Source: [Clostridium] asparagiforme DSM 15981 (GTDB taxonomy: Bacteria > Bacillota > Clostridia > Lachnospirales > Lachnospiraceae). From it: 64,000 nucleotides of DNA. Position 1 is the first letter of the stretch; every line of letters begins with the position of its first letter. The stretch spans positions 4,154,001-4,218,000 of the forward strand of contig CP102272.1 in assembly GCA_025149125.1 (NCBI GenBank), read 5' to 3'. A model generated the notes under the pieces. The model worked only from the letters and a program-made list of their open reading frames with translations, searched no databases and was not told where the DNA came from. A program made the translations under genes and the position numbers. Of the stretch, positions 43,395-50,171 are shown piece by piece.

Positions 43395-44108
43395 CTACCC
43401 CATTCTCTCATTTTTCATAATCGTAAGTGGGTTGTCCCACACCATGGCCCGCAGCCGGCGCTCCCCCACATGCTTTTGCAGCCATGCCATGGGCTTTTCC
43501 AGATCGGGCTTGCGGTAGTCCATCCGGTGCATATCCGTGGCCAACAGATGGATACAGCCGCCCTCCACCTTTTTCCTGCACCACCTCACGCCGGGATCCC
43601 AAAACGGACCTGCAAGGCTGTCATAATTCATCTGCATACGGCAGTCGCACTGGACCAGCTCCCGGAAGTTACCTTCATCCCGCAGGCACAGATAGCGCTC
43701 CACATGGGCCAGCACCGGCACATACCGGGCCATAATCAGCTTGCGGACTCCCTGGTAGAGCTGCCGGTAGGACACACCCGGGTCGAATTCAACCAGTACA
43801 TACCGGCTGCCCGCCAGCGTCAGCGCCTGGCCGCTCTTCAAGGCCTCTGCCAAACCCTCATAATAATAGGTCTCATGGCCCGGCAGTATTTCAAAATCTC
43901 CGTAAATCGCCTGGGCCCTGGCGTTCAGCCGGTCCGCCAGCTCTGCCAGTCCCCCGCTCCCTCTTCTTCTGGAATAATGGGGCGTGGCGATGATTCGGCG
44001 GATCCCCTGGCGGTATGCCATGGACAGCATTGTCTCAGACTCTTCCATGCCGCGGGATCCGTCGTCCACGCCCGGAAGGATATGTGCATGGATATCAATC
44101 AATTCCAT
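43395..44108 (-). CDS. CpsB/CapC-type PHP-family protein-tyrosine phosphatase
   Basis: A 237-residue PHP phosphatase. IDIHAHILPGVDDGSRGMEESETML at the start gives the first metal ligands (His7, His9), IATPHYSRR gives the next; EILPGHETYYYE, VPVLAHVERY and LLATDMHRMD give the rest. It removes phosphate from the tyrosine cluster of the kinase. It is the first enzymatic gene after the regulator at 44113, 4 bases away. Confidence 0.92.
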   Translation of the reverse strand: MELIDIHAHILPGVDDGSRGMEESETMLSMAYRQGIRRIIATPHYSRRRGSGGLAELADRLNARAQAIYGDFEILPGHETYYYEGLAEALKSGQALTLAGSRYVLVEFDPGVSYRQLYQGVRKLIMARYVPVLAHVERYLCLRDEGNFRELVQCDCRMQMNYDSLAGPFWDPGVRWCRKKVEGGCIHLLATDMHRMDYRKPDLEKPMAWLQKHVGERRLRAMVWDNPLTIMKNERMG

Positions 44109-44112
44109 TTGG

Positions 44113-44574
44113 TTACTCCTTTAACTTCTGACCGGAGTATCTTCGGTACAGGTTGTCAAGATAAGGAATCATATTCCTCGCCCACGGATATTCCGGCATA
44201 TAGGTCCCGGAATATGAGTTCAGAAACGCAGGCTGCTCCCTTATGAATTCATAAAAATCGCAGATAAACCGGTCGGTGTCAACCGCATAGCTGCCCCGCC
44301 TTTTGATGACAATATCCGCGATCTCATATTCTACCAGCGTCCTGTGAAGCCTGTGGTACACAACCCGCAACGTATTTCTGGCACGGGTTTCCTCCGAATT
44401 TTCATAGAGCAGATACGCCATTTGTGCCAGAGAAACGCTGCTGCCCTTTTTCTCCACCAGCACCGCCAGCATCTCTTTTGCTTTGCCACTCGGGAAGTAA
44501 ACAATCCTGCCATCCACGTATACATCAAAGCCGTCAAAGGTCTTGACATACACCCGTCTTTCCCCTCTATTCAT
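44113..44574 (-). CDS. winged-helix regulator of the polysaccharide operon (SARP/OmpR-type DNA-binding domain)
   Basis: A 153-residue protein. The N-terminal 100 residues follow the OmpR/SARP winged-helix plan: VKTFDGFDVYVDGRIVYFPSGKAKEMLAVLVEKKG (parts at residues 9-44), then SLAQMAYLLYENSEETRARNTLRVVYHRLHRTL, the recognition helix region, then a beta-hairpin GSYAVDTDRF. There is no receiver domain and only a short helical tail. Its paralogue lies at 44930-45406. It is 4 bases upstream of the cps genes in the same direction, so it is probably the operon's own regulator. Confidence 0.78.
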   Translation of the reverse strand: MNRGERRVYVKTFDGFDVYVDGRIVYFPSGKAKEMLAVLVEKKGSSVSLAQMAYLLYENSEETRARNTLRVVYHRLHRTLVEYEIADIVIKRRGSYAVDTDRFICDFYEFIREQPAFLNSYSGTYMPEYPWARNMIPYLDNLYRRYSGQKLKE

Positions 44575-44862
44575 CTCTACACCTCATTATGTGTAAATAA
44601 TTGTGGCCTTTCGTGTAACGGTATATCATGACGTTGGATACAGAAACGTTACATTTTAGTTACAAACGCAGCCGGTTTCACCCATAAATTGTATTTCTTT
44701 TAATATTTGTACTTTTTTGTAAAAAATACGTTTTTTTGCATGAAAAAAAGAAGATGCGTCTTTAAAAAGGTCACAATATTTTAATTTGGTATCCGCCTGC
44801 CATTATATCTGAAATCCGAACAGAACATTCTCCCCCCGGCCCAGCCCGCGGCTGATTGCATC

Positions 44863-44904
44863 AAAAAAAGACATAACCACAATTCCTGACTGTGGTTATG
44901 TCTT
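44863..44904 (-). terminator. intrinsic terminator between the two winged-helix regulators
   Basis: Fourteen-base stem AAGACATAACCACA/TGTGGTTATGTCTT followed by a T-run on the minus strand, 26 bases after the regulator at 44930. The rest of 44575-44862 is AT-rich and should carry the promoter of the cps operon; no gene is seen there. Confidence 0.9.
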
Positions 44905-44929
44905 CCCATCGTTCCCCTGTTTGCCCCGG

Positions 44930-45406
44930 CTACGAGTCCCCCTCGTGGTCCGGAAGCTGATTTTCATCGTAATATTTTCTCAGCAGATTGGACAGCGTCA
45001 CCTCCGCCCAGCTGTACTCCGGCATATACTCGCCGAGAAAAAAATTGCTGCTCCCCTCTGTGCGCGCTTCCATCTCATAGCTGTCACACAGAATCCGGCT
45101 GCAGTCGACCGCGTAAATCCCTCTTCCTCTTTTTAAAATATCCTCGATCTCATAACTCTTAAGCGTTTTGGTCAGGCGGTTAAACGCCGTGTGAACCAAA
45201 CGTTTGGCCTTTCGGATATCCTTTTCATTCTCGAACAGATTTTCCGCTAACTGACTCAGGGGCACAAACCTGCCTTTCCGATCCACCAGAAATGCAAGCA
45301 GTTCTTTGGCCTTTGCGCTGGAAAAATAGACCATCTTTCCATCTTTATACAGATCAAATCCATCGAACGTCTTGATATAAACTTTTCCTGAAACATTTTT
45401 ATACAT
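44930..45406 (-). CDS. winged-helix regulator, paralogue of the cps regulator
   Basis: A 158-residue protein with the same plan as the gene at 44113: KVYIKTFDGFDLYKDGKMVYFSSAKAKELLAFLV (in parts near residues 8-42), PLSQLAENLFENEKDIRKAKRLVHTAFNRLTKTL, then RGRGIYAVDCSRILCDSYE and a tail with FFLGEYMPEYSWAE. The tail matches YSGTYMPEYPWAR of the paralogue, so the whole proteins are homologous. It has its own terminator and so a separate transcript. It could compete or form heterodimers with its neighbour. ATG at 45406 preferred to the TTG at 45430. Confidence 0.75.
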   Translation of the reverse strand: MYKNVSGKVYIKTFDGFDLYKDGKMVYFSSAKAKELLAFLVDRKGRFVPLSQLAENLFENEKDIRKAKRLVHTAFNRLTKTLKSYEIEDILKRGRGIYAVDCSRILCDSYEMEARTEGSSNFFLGEYMPEYSWAEVTLSNLLRKYYDENQLPDHEGDS

Positions 45407-45482
45407 CCACAAACACACCCCTGTCAACACTCTACTGTCATGTATTGATTATACCATATAATATACGCTTTGGGGATGACAT

Positions 45483-45495
45483 CCCCCCCCCCCCC
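45483..45495. repeat. homopolymer of 13 C
   Basis: A 13-base C tract (G on the minus strand) 77 bases upstream of the winged-helix regulator start and upstream of its TATAAT-like boxes at about 45452-45466. Tracts of this length are prone to slippage. Confidence 0.85.
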
Positions 45496-45557
45496 TTTCA
45501 TGATCTTCCAAAAACCGTTGTCAAACGCCCGCAGAAACGCAAATAACCCATTACACA

Positions 45558-45602
45558 CAAAAAAGACCCGGCAGCTTTCACCTGAGTGAAAAACACCGGG
45601 TC
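45558..45602 (-). terminator. intrinsic terminator after the second tRNA-Gln
   Basis: Stem GACCCGG/CCGGGTC (45565-45571 with 45596-45602), inner GAAAGCTG-type pairing, then TTTTTT on the minus strand. Confidence 0.8.
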
Positions 45603-45609
45603 CATATAG

Positions 45610-45682
45610 CTGGGCTACTTGGATTCGAACCAAGAAAATGACGGAGTCAGAGTCCGTTGCCTTACCATTTGGCGATAGCCCA
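45610..45682 (-). tRNA. tRNA-Gln (CTG anticodon), second copy
   Basis: Same sequence as the gene at 1255-1327: acceptor TGGGCTA/TAGCCCA, loop CTCTGAC with anticodon CTG, T-loop GTTCGAATC. Confidence 0.95.
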
Positions 45683-45699
45683 TCAACACAACGAAATGT

Positions 45700-45728
45700 A
45701 TTATACAATAGTTTTTCATTTATTGCAA
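45700..45728 (-). promoter_or_regulatory. sigma-70 promoter of the second tRNA-Gln
   Basis: Minus strand TTGCAA, 17-base spacer, TATAAT, 18 bases upstream of the tRNA. Confidence 0.75.
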
Positions 45729-45835
45729 GGGGATTTTTAATTTTTTTTGATTTTTTTGCCACCGTTTTCCGCTTCCCGACCCCGCCCCAAAACCAGCGCC
45801 TCTGCGGCCCGTTCCAGACCGGCGGATCGGCCGCT

Positions 45836-46375
45836 TCAGCCCCCGGTCCGCCGCACCGTCAAAAGCTGCTGAAGGCGTTTCATCGAGCGGGAGTAGCGGG
45901 ACAATTCCGTGGCCAGCGGCAGTCCCAGGGCCTTTGCCACCTCCCGATGTTTCATCCCCGCGGCCGCGTACAGGAGCACGATCTGGCGGTCCTGCTCCTT
46001 CAGCTCGTCCAGGGCCCGCAGCAGTACCTGGCGGTCCGCCGCCTGATCGATCTGCTCGCAGTTTTTTCCCTCCTCGCAGTCCTCCAACTCCGACAGTCCA
46101 AACTCCGCCCATCTGCGCTGTTCCCGAAACCGCATGTAGCACAAATTCCTGGCAATGGTGAACACCCAGGCCAGCGGTTTCCCCTGAGGCCGGTATTCTG
46201 TAGCGTCGGTCCAGATCTTCAGATAGGTTTCCTGCAGCACGTCCTCCGCCTCGTGGCTGTTTCGGGTCAGCGACAGGATGTAGCTGTGCACCGGCCGGAC
46301 CGTGCAGAGATAAAACTGTCTGAACGCCTCCTCATTTCCGGCCGCAATCTCCTTTAACAGCGCTTCCTCCGTCAT
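45836..46375 (-). CDS. ECF-type RNA polymerase sigma factor
   Basis: A 179-residue sigma factor. Sigma2 lies at residues 15-85 (HSYILSLTRNSHEAEDVLQETYLKIW, then PLAWVFTIARNLCYMRFRE) and sigma4 at 115-170 (LDELKEQDRQIVLLYAAAGMKHREVAKALGLPL). The usual S-T-V-x-S-R near the recognition helix is here ATELSRYSRSMKRL. No anti-sigma gene follows, unlike most ECF loci. It lies 25 bases downstream of the cation efflux gene and may be part of the vanZ-truA-efflux transcript. Confidence 0.88.
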   Translation of the reverse strand: MTEEALLKEIAAGNEEAFRQFYLCTVRPVHSYILSLTRNSHEAEDVLQETYLKIWTDATEYRPQGKPLAWVFTIARNLCYMRFREQRRWAEFGLSELEDCEEGKNCEQIDQAADRQVLLRALDELKEQDRQIVLLYAAAGMKHREVAKALGLPLATELSRYSRSMKRLQQLLTVRRTGG

Positions 46376-46400
46376 GTGGATCCCCTTTCAGGGATTAGCC

Positions 46401-47585
46401 TTATTTCTGCGCCTCCGCCAGATAGCTGTTCTCAACCGTGATCACACAGGCGCAGCGTGGGTCGCGTTTGCGGACCGCTGCGCTAATCCTCGCTTTTAAG
46501 TTGTCCTGAACCGCCGCTTTATATTCCCTGGGAACCACTAAATCGAAAATTAAATTGATGTGCTCCACCCCATCCACCATGCGGAAGTCGTGAAAGCTCA
46601 ACCGGCTGTCAAGCTCCGTCAGAACCTCGCCAAGCATATCCCGAAATTCCCGGATCCGGCCGTCATGGGTCTCCACCGGATCCATATGGATCACCAAAAG
46701 CAGACCGAACCGCCTTGCCGCTTCGTGTTCAATCTGGTCAATCACCTCATGGGAGCGCTCCACATTCACGTCGTTTGGCACCTCGGCGTGGATAGACGCC
46801 ATGCTCTTGGAAGGCCCGTAGTTGTGCACAATCAGGTCATGGGTTCCCAAAATGCCCTCAAAGCTCTCCACAAAATTGGTGATCTGCTCGTACAGCTGGG
46901 GATCGATGGCCTCGCCGATCAGCGGCGCCAGCGTATCCTTGGCGATATTCACGCCCGCGATCATAACTACCACCGACACGGCAATGCCCACGATGCCGTC
47001 GATGTTCACGCCAAAGATGCCAAACACCGCGATGGACAGCATGGTGGCCGAGGTCGTGACCACATCCCCCATGGCGTCCGCCGCAGTCGCCAGCATCACC
47101 TTGGAATTGATCCGTTTCCCCAGCGTCCTGTTGAACAGCGAGAGCCAGAGCTTCACCGCCACGCTGAGGGACAGGATCACAATGGAAATCCATTTAAAGG
47201 ACATGCTCTCCGGATTCAAAATCTTGTTCAGCGACGTTTTAAACAGAGAAAATCCCACCTGAATGACAATAAACGCCACGATAAAGGCCGCAATATACTC
47301 GATGCGCCCGTGTCCAAAGGGATGGTCGTCGTCCGCCGGTTTTTCCGCCATCTTGACCCCAATAAACCCGATAATGGAGGAGGCCGCATCCGAAAGGTTG
47401 TTAAACGCATCCGCCATCACGGAAATACTGTTGATCAGCAGCCCGATCAGCAGCTTTGCGCCAAACAGCAGCACGTTGCAGAAAATCCCCACCATGCTGG
47501 AGAGCGTGCCATAGGCAGTGCGAACCTGCACTGCCTCCGTCTGCTGGTAATCTTTTACAAATCGTTTTACTAAAAATTCCGTCAT
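46401..47585 (-). CDS. cation diffusion facilitator (CDF) metal efflux protein
   Basis: A 394-residue CDF transporter. Six membrane segments occupy residues 25-230. SISVMADAFNNLSDAASSIIG (around 55) and ATAADAMGDVVTTSATML (around 165) carry the metal-site Asp residues of helices 2 and 5. DDDHPFGHGRIEYIAAF is the usual loop after helix 2. A cytoplasmic domain with EAIDPQLYEQI and HDLIVHNYG follows, and a longer C-terminal extension than in short CDFs. Likely Zn2+, Mn2+ or Fe2+ exporter; DAFNN with D-x3-D sites does not settle the metal. It overlaps truA by ATGA. Confidence 0.9.
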   Translation of the reverse strand: MTEFLVKRFVKDYQQTEAVQVRTAYGTLSSMVGIFCNVLLFGAKLLIGLLINSISVMADAFNNLSDAASSIIGFIGVKMAEKPADDDHPFGHGRIEYIAAFIVAFIVIQVGFSLFKTSLNKILNPESMSFKWISIVILSLSVAVKLWLSLFNRTLGKRINSKVMLATAADAMGDVVTTSATMLSIAVFGIFGVNIDGIVGIAVSVVVMIAGVNIAKDTLAPLIGEAIDPQLYEQITNFVESFEGILGTHDLIVHNYGPSKSMASIHAEVPNDVNVERSHEVIDQIEHEAARRFGLLLVIHMDPVETHDGRIREFRDMLGEVLTELDSRLSFHDFRMVDGVEHINLIFDLVVPREYKAAVQDNLKARISAAVRKRDPRCACVITVENSYLAEAQK

Positions 47586-48334
47586 TTCTCTTCCTCATAC
47601 TGTACATTCATCAGGCACAGCCCCTCCGGCGGCGCTGTAAATCCCGCTGCACTTCTTTCCTTTAATTCCAACACGGCTTCCAGGCTGTCCGCCTCCCGCT
47701 TTCCCAAGCCCACCTCGATCAGGGTCCCCGCCAGGATCCGCACCATCTGCTGTAAAAAGCCGTTGCCCGTAACATCCACCGCCAGCGCCTTTCCATCGCA
47801 CAGACGGATCAAACGGATCGCCGTTATGGTGCGGACCGTGGACTTCTTCATCTTTTTATTGCCGCAGAAACTTTTAAAATCATGGGTTCCCAGAAGCGTC
47901 CCGGCCGCCCGCTCCATCTGCCCGATGTCCAGCTGCTTTCCCAGGCCGTAGAAATAGTCCCGCTGAAACACGTCCGTCTTGCCGTCCATCCAAATCTGGT
48001 ACCGGTAAGTCTTCCGGCAGGCGTTTAAGCGGCTGTGAAAACGTTCCGGGGCGGCCGTCAGCTCCAGAACGCAGATGTCCTCCGGCAGATACCGGTTCAG
48101 GTACGCGCGGATTTCTTCCGGCTCCCGCGCCTGTTTCAGATGAAAATTCGCCACCTGCCCTCTGGCGTGGACGCCGCCGTCGGTCCGGCCGGAACCGTGT
48201 ACCTCCAGCGTCTCCTCCGCCAGCCGCCCCAGCACGGCCTCCAGCTTCCCCTGTATGGTCCGGTCCGTGTTGCCCTGCCTCTGCCAACCGTCGTAGCGCG
48301 TGCCGTCGTACTGCAGAATCATTTTATAATTCAT
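47582..48334 (-). CDS. truA: tRNA pseudouridine(38-40) synthase
   Basis: A 250-residue TruA. MILQYDGTRYDGWQRQGNTDRTIQGKLE in parts opens the protein; GSGRTDGGVHARGQVANF contains the catalytic Asp (R-T-D-x-G-V-H); FKSFCGNKKMKKSTVRTI and NGFLQQMVRILAGTLIEVGLGK are C-terminal landmarks. It makes pseudouridine at positions 38-40 of tRNA anticodon arms. The ATG at 48334 has AGGAGG 8 bases upstream; a much longer frame is open but unsupported. It overlaps the vanZ gene upstream by 4 bases. Confidence 0.95.
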   Translation of the reverse strand: MNYKMILQYDGTRYDGWQRQGNTDRTIQGKLEAVLGRLAEETLEVHGSGRTDGGVHARGQVANFHLKQAREPEEIRAYLNRYLPEDICVLELTAAPERFHSRLNACRKTYRYQIWMDGKTDVFQRDYFYGLGKQLDIGQMERAAGTLLGTHDFKSFCGNKKMKKSTVRTITAIRLIRLCDGKALAVDVTGNGFLQQMVRILAGTLIEVGLGKREADSLEAVLELKERSAAGFTAPPEGLCLMNVQYEEEK

Positions 48335-48819
48335 CTCAGCCGCCTCCTGTTTCCATGTGACCTCGCGCGCCCCAAAAGGCACATCAGGCCCAGACCGGTC
48401 CACATCCCCGCCAGGTCCAGCCAGACGTCGCTGATCTGCCCGGACCGCCCCCGCACGAACAGCTGGATGGTCTCGTCCACAAACGGCAGCCATATGGCCG
48501 CCGCAATCACCAAACGCAGCGGAATCCGCCGCTGCCGCGCCATAACCTGGACATTCCTGCACAACAGAATGCCCATTCCCATATATTCCAAAAAATGCGC
48601 TGTCTTGCGAACCATATGCTCCGTGGGCATCTGTCCCGGTAAATGGAGCCCGTCCCAAATTTTGGCAATTATTTGCAGCACCGCGCCGCTCTCCCGGGAG
48701 GACAACTCCGCCGGAACCATGGAGTGGCCGTAGACGAACAGCACATAGAGAATCAATGCCGCCTGCCAGAATAACTCGTTATGCCAAACTCCCCTCACCT
48801 GTCTCATTCTTACCGCCAT
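48331..48819 (-). CDS. VanZ-like membrane protein, second copy
   Basis: A 163-residue protein with four predicted membrane segments. GHSMVPAELSSRESG (around residue 32), MVRKTAHFLEYMGMGILLCR (around 70) and PFVDETIQLFVRGRSGQISDVWLDLAG (near 112) match the VanZ signature (H-F-x-E-Y and D-E-x-I-Q ... R-x-x-x-x-D-x-x-x-D). AGAGG lies 5 bases before the ATG at 48819. It has a good sigma-70 promoter and leads an operon with truA, the CDF gene and perhaps the ECF sigma. Confidence 0.85.
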   Translation of the reverse strand: MAVRMRQVRGVWHNELFWQAALILYVLFVYGHSMVPAELSSRESGAVLQIIAKIWDGLHLPGQMPTEHMVRKTAHFLEYMGMGILLCRNVQVMARQRRIPLRLVIAAAIWLPFVDETIQLFVRGRSGQISDVWLDLAGMWTGLGLMCLLGRARSHGNRRRLR

Positions 48820-48851
48820 ATCCACCTCTGCTTAAGACGCTTATTTTGCCC

Positions 48852-48880
48852 ATTATAGTACAGTTTTTCAAATATGGCAA
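48852..48880 (-). promoter_or_regulatory. sigma-70 promoter of vanZ-truA operon
   Basis: Minus strand TTGCCA, 17-base spacer, TATAAT, 33 bases before the vanZ start. Confidence 0.8.
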
Positions 48881-48913
48881 GAGCCGGCAGAGTAAAATGC
48901 CACCTGCCGGCTC
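48881..48913 (-). terminator. hairpin after recombinase-like gene
   Basis: Stem GAGCCGGCAG/CTGCCGGCTC, 8 bases after the stop of the gene at 48921; the T-tract is weak (CTTGCC...TTTG), and it abuts the next promoter. Confidence 0.6.
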
Positions 48914-48920
48914 CGATCCA

Positions 48921-49688
48921 TTAATGTTCTTCTTTATCCCGCGCCCCGTTAATATGTTTCACTCTCTCGTCCAGCTTATAGACCGCCGCCCCGAATGCAA
49001 CCACATGGGTAAGGTTTCTGGCCGTGACCTTTTCCGGATCGATTTTCGTCCCCCGGCACAGCCGTTTCAGGCTCTTGTGAATCGCCGCCCGATCCCAGGG
49101 CTTCCCGGTCCGGCTGCTGAAAATCGGCCCCTCTTTTAGTTTCATGGACTCCACAAACGCGGCCAGCTCTTTGCGCAGCGCATTGGGCAATACCACCACC
49201 TTGCTGCTGTTTCCCCGGGGAATCAGGAAAAATCCCTGCTCCACTGCCTCAGGCGTAATATACTGGTGCTCGCTGACGCTGATCTTGGTCAGCGCCAATA
49301 TCTGGATCAGATAATACAGGCGCGGGTTGCGCTGAGACTTTGCCGCGTTTAGCAGGCTCCTGTATTCCGAGGTAGTCAGCTCCATGCCTGCGTTGGAAAC
49401 CGTGCTCCGGTTGATCTTAGGCACGTCCATGCGCACTTTCCAATCCGCAAAGCGGAAGAAGGTGTTGACTGCCACAATCTTGGAACACGCCCCCCTGGGC
49501 GTATAATGCTCCATCAAATAGCGCTGATACGCCTGGCAGGTCTCCTCATCCACCGTTTCACTGCCCTGATAGTTGTAAAACTGCTGCAAATCCCCCTTGT
49601 ATTTTTGACAGGTTGCCTTTGAATAGCCGTTCGCTCCAAGATAATGATCGTACCGGAGCAAAAGATCCTGGGTCATCACATAGCACAT
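48921..49688 (-). CDS. tyrosine-recombinase-like protein without catalytic residues, second paralogue
   Basis: A 255-residue protein, gap-free match of the one at 23299 over the first 240 residues (shared blocks: NGYSKAT, RGACSKIVAVNTFF, AAIHKSLKRLCR, HVVAFGAAVY). The first catalytic Arg is Ser137 (K-I-S-V-S-E-H), the box II Arg is Thr227 (N-L-T-H), and the C-terminal part with the Tyr nucleophile is missing, replaced by a short charged tail (ARDKEEH). Both copies have lost the same sites but kept intact frames, so selection for another function, such as DNA binding, is likely. A TTGACA-N18-TATAAT promoter lies upstream. The downstream neighbour is vanZ. Confidence 0.87.
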   Translation of the reverse strand: MCYVMTQDLLLRYDHYLGANGYSKATCQKYKGDLQQFYNYQGSETVDEETCQAYQRYLMEHYTPRGACSKIVAVNTFFRFADWKVRMDVPKINRSTVSNAGMELTTSEYRSLLNAAKSQRNPRLYYLIQILALTKISVSEHQYITPEAVEQGFFLIPRGNSSKVVVLPNALRKELAAFVESMKLKEGPIFSSRTGKPWDRAAIHKSLKRLCRGTKIDPEKVTARNLTHVVAFGAAVYKLDERVKHINGARDKEEH

Positions 49689-49827
49689 AACTTAATACCG
49701 TCCCTCTCGTCCGAAGTCTGTCCATAACGGACATCCCCGGTCTTCTTTTGTTTTCAACATACGAGTGACATTTCTCCCGTCCTGCTCTGCCTGTATCCAG
49801 AACATTCCTCAAATCAGAAACTTCATA

Positions 49828-50020
49828 TAATAGATATTATAGCGTGTTTCTGCATTTTCTGTCAAGAAAAATGCTATTATAATGCACTGCGGGTCCCCTG
49901 GGGGGATTGGTAATATTCGTAGTAGTTTGTGCTAAAAAAGTTCAATTTGATCATGATTTGGAAAAACTCAAAAATTATTTGAATGAAATATGATCATTTA
50001 ACTTTCTATAATATCTATTA
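49828..50020. repeat. 15-bp inverted repeats bounding a 163-bp segment with a promoter edge
   Basis: TAATAGATATTATAG (49828-49842) and its exact inverse CTATAATATCTATTA (50006-50020). The left copy holds the -10 of a minus-strand promoter (TTGACA at 49860-49865, 18-base spacer, TATAAT at 49836-49841) that would drive the recombinase-like gene. The motif is AT-rich and partly self-complementary. No gene lies between 49689 and 50094. Confidence 0.6.
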
Positions 50021-50094
50021 CTGGAAGCAATGAACGATATTTTGTTATTTACATAAAGTCATTTATATAGACAATCCCATCCGATGACGGACAT

Positions 50095-50141
50095 AAAAAA
50101 AAGAGGCGTCTCCAACGTCATCTCTCAACTTTGGAAACACC
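50095..50141 (-). terminator. intrinsic terminator after the aminotransferase
   Basis: Stem GGTGTTTCCAA/TTGGAGACGCC with two G-U pairs, then eight T on the minus strand, 30 bases after the stop at 50172. Confidence 0.85.
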
Positions 50142-50171
50142 TGCTCATCATTTCATCAATTTCTATCCGGC

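Noticed and set aside
45720..46142. 140-codon minus-strand frame in the ECF sigma region as anti-sigma gene
   Set aside because: It overlaps the sigma gene in another frame, is Gly/Arg-rich and lacks a start signal or membrane helix.
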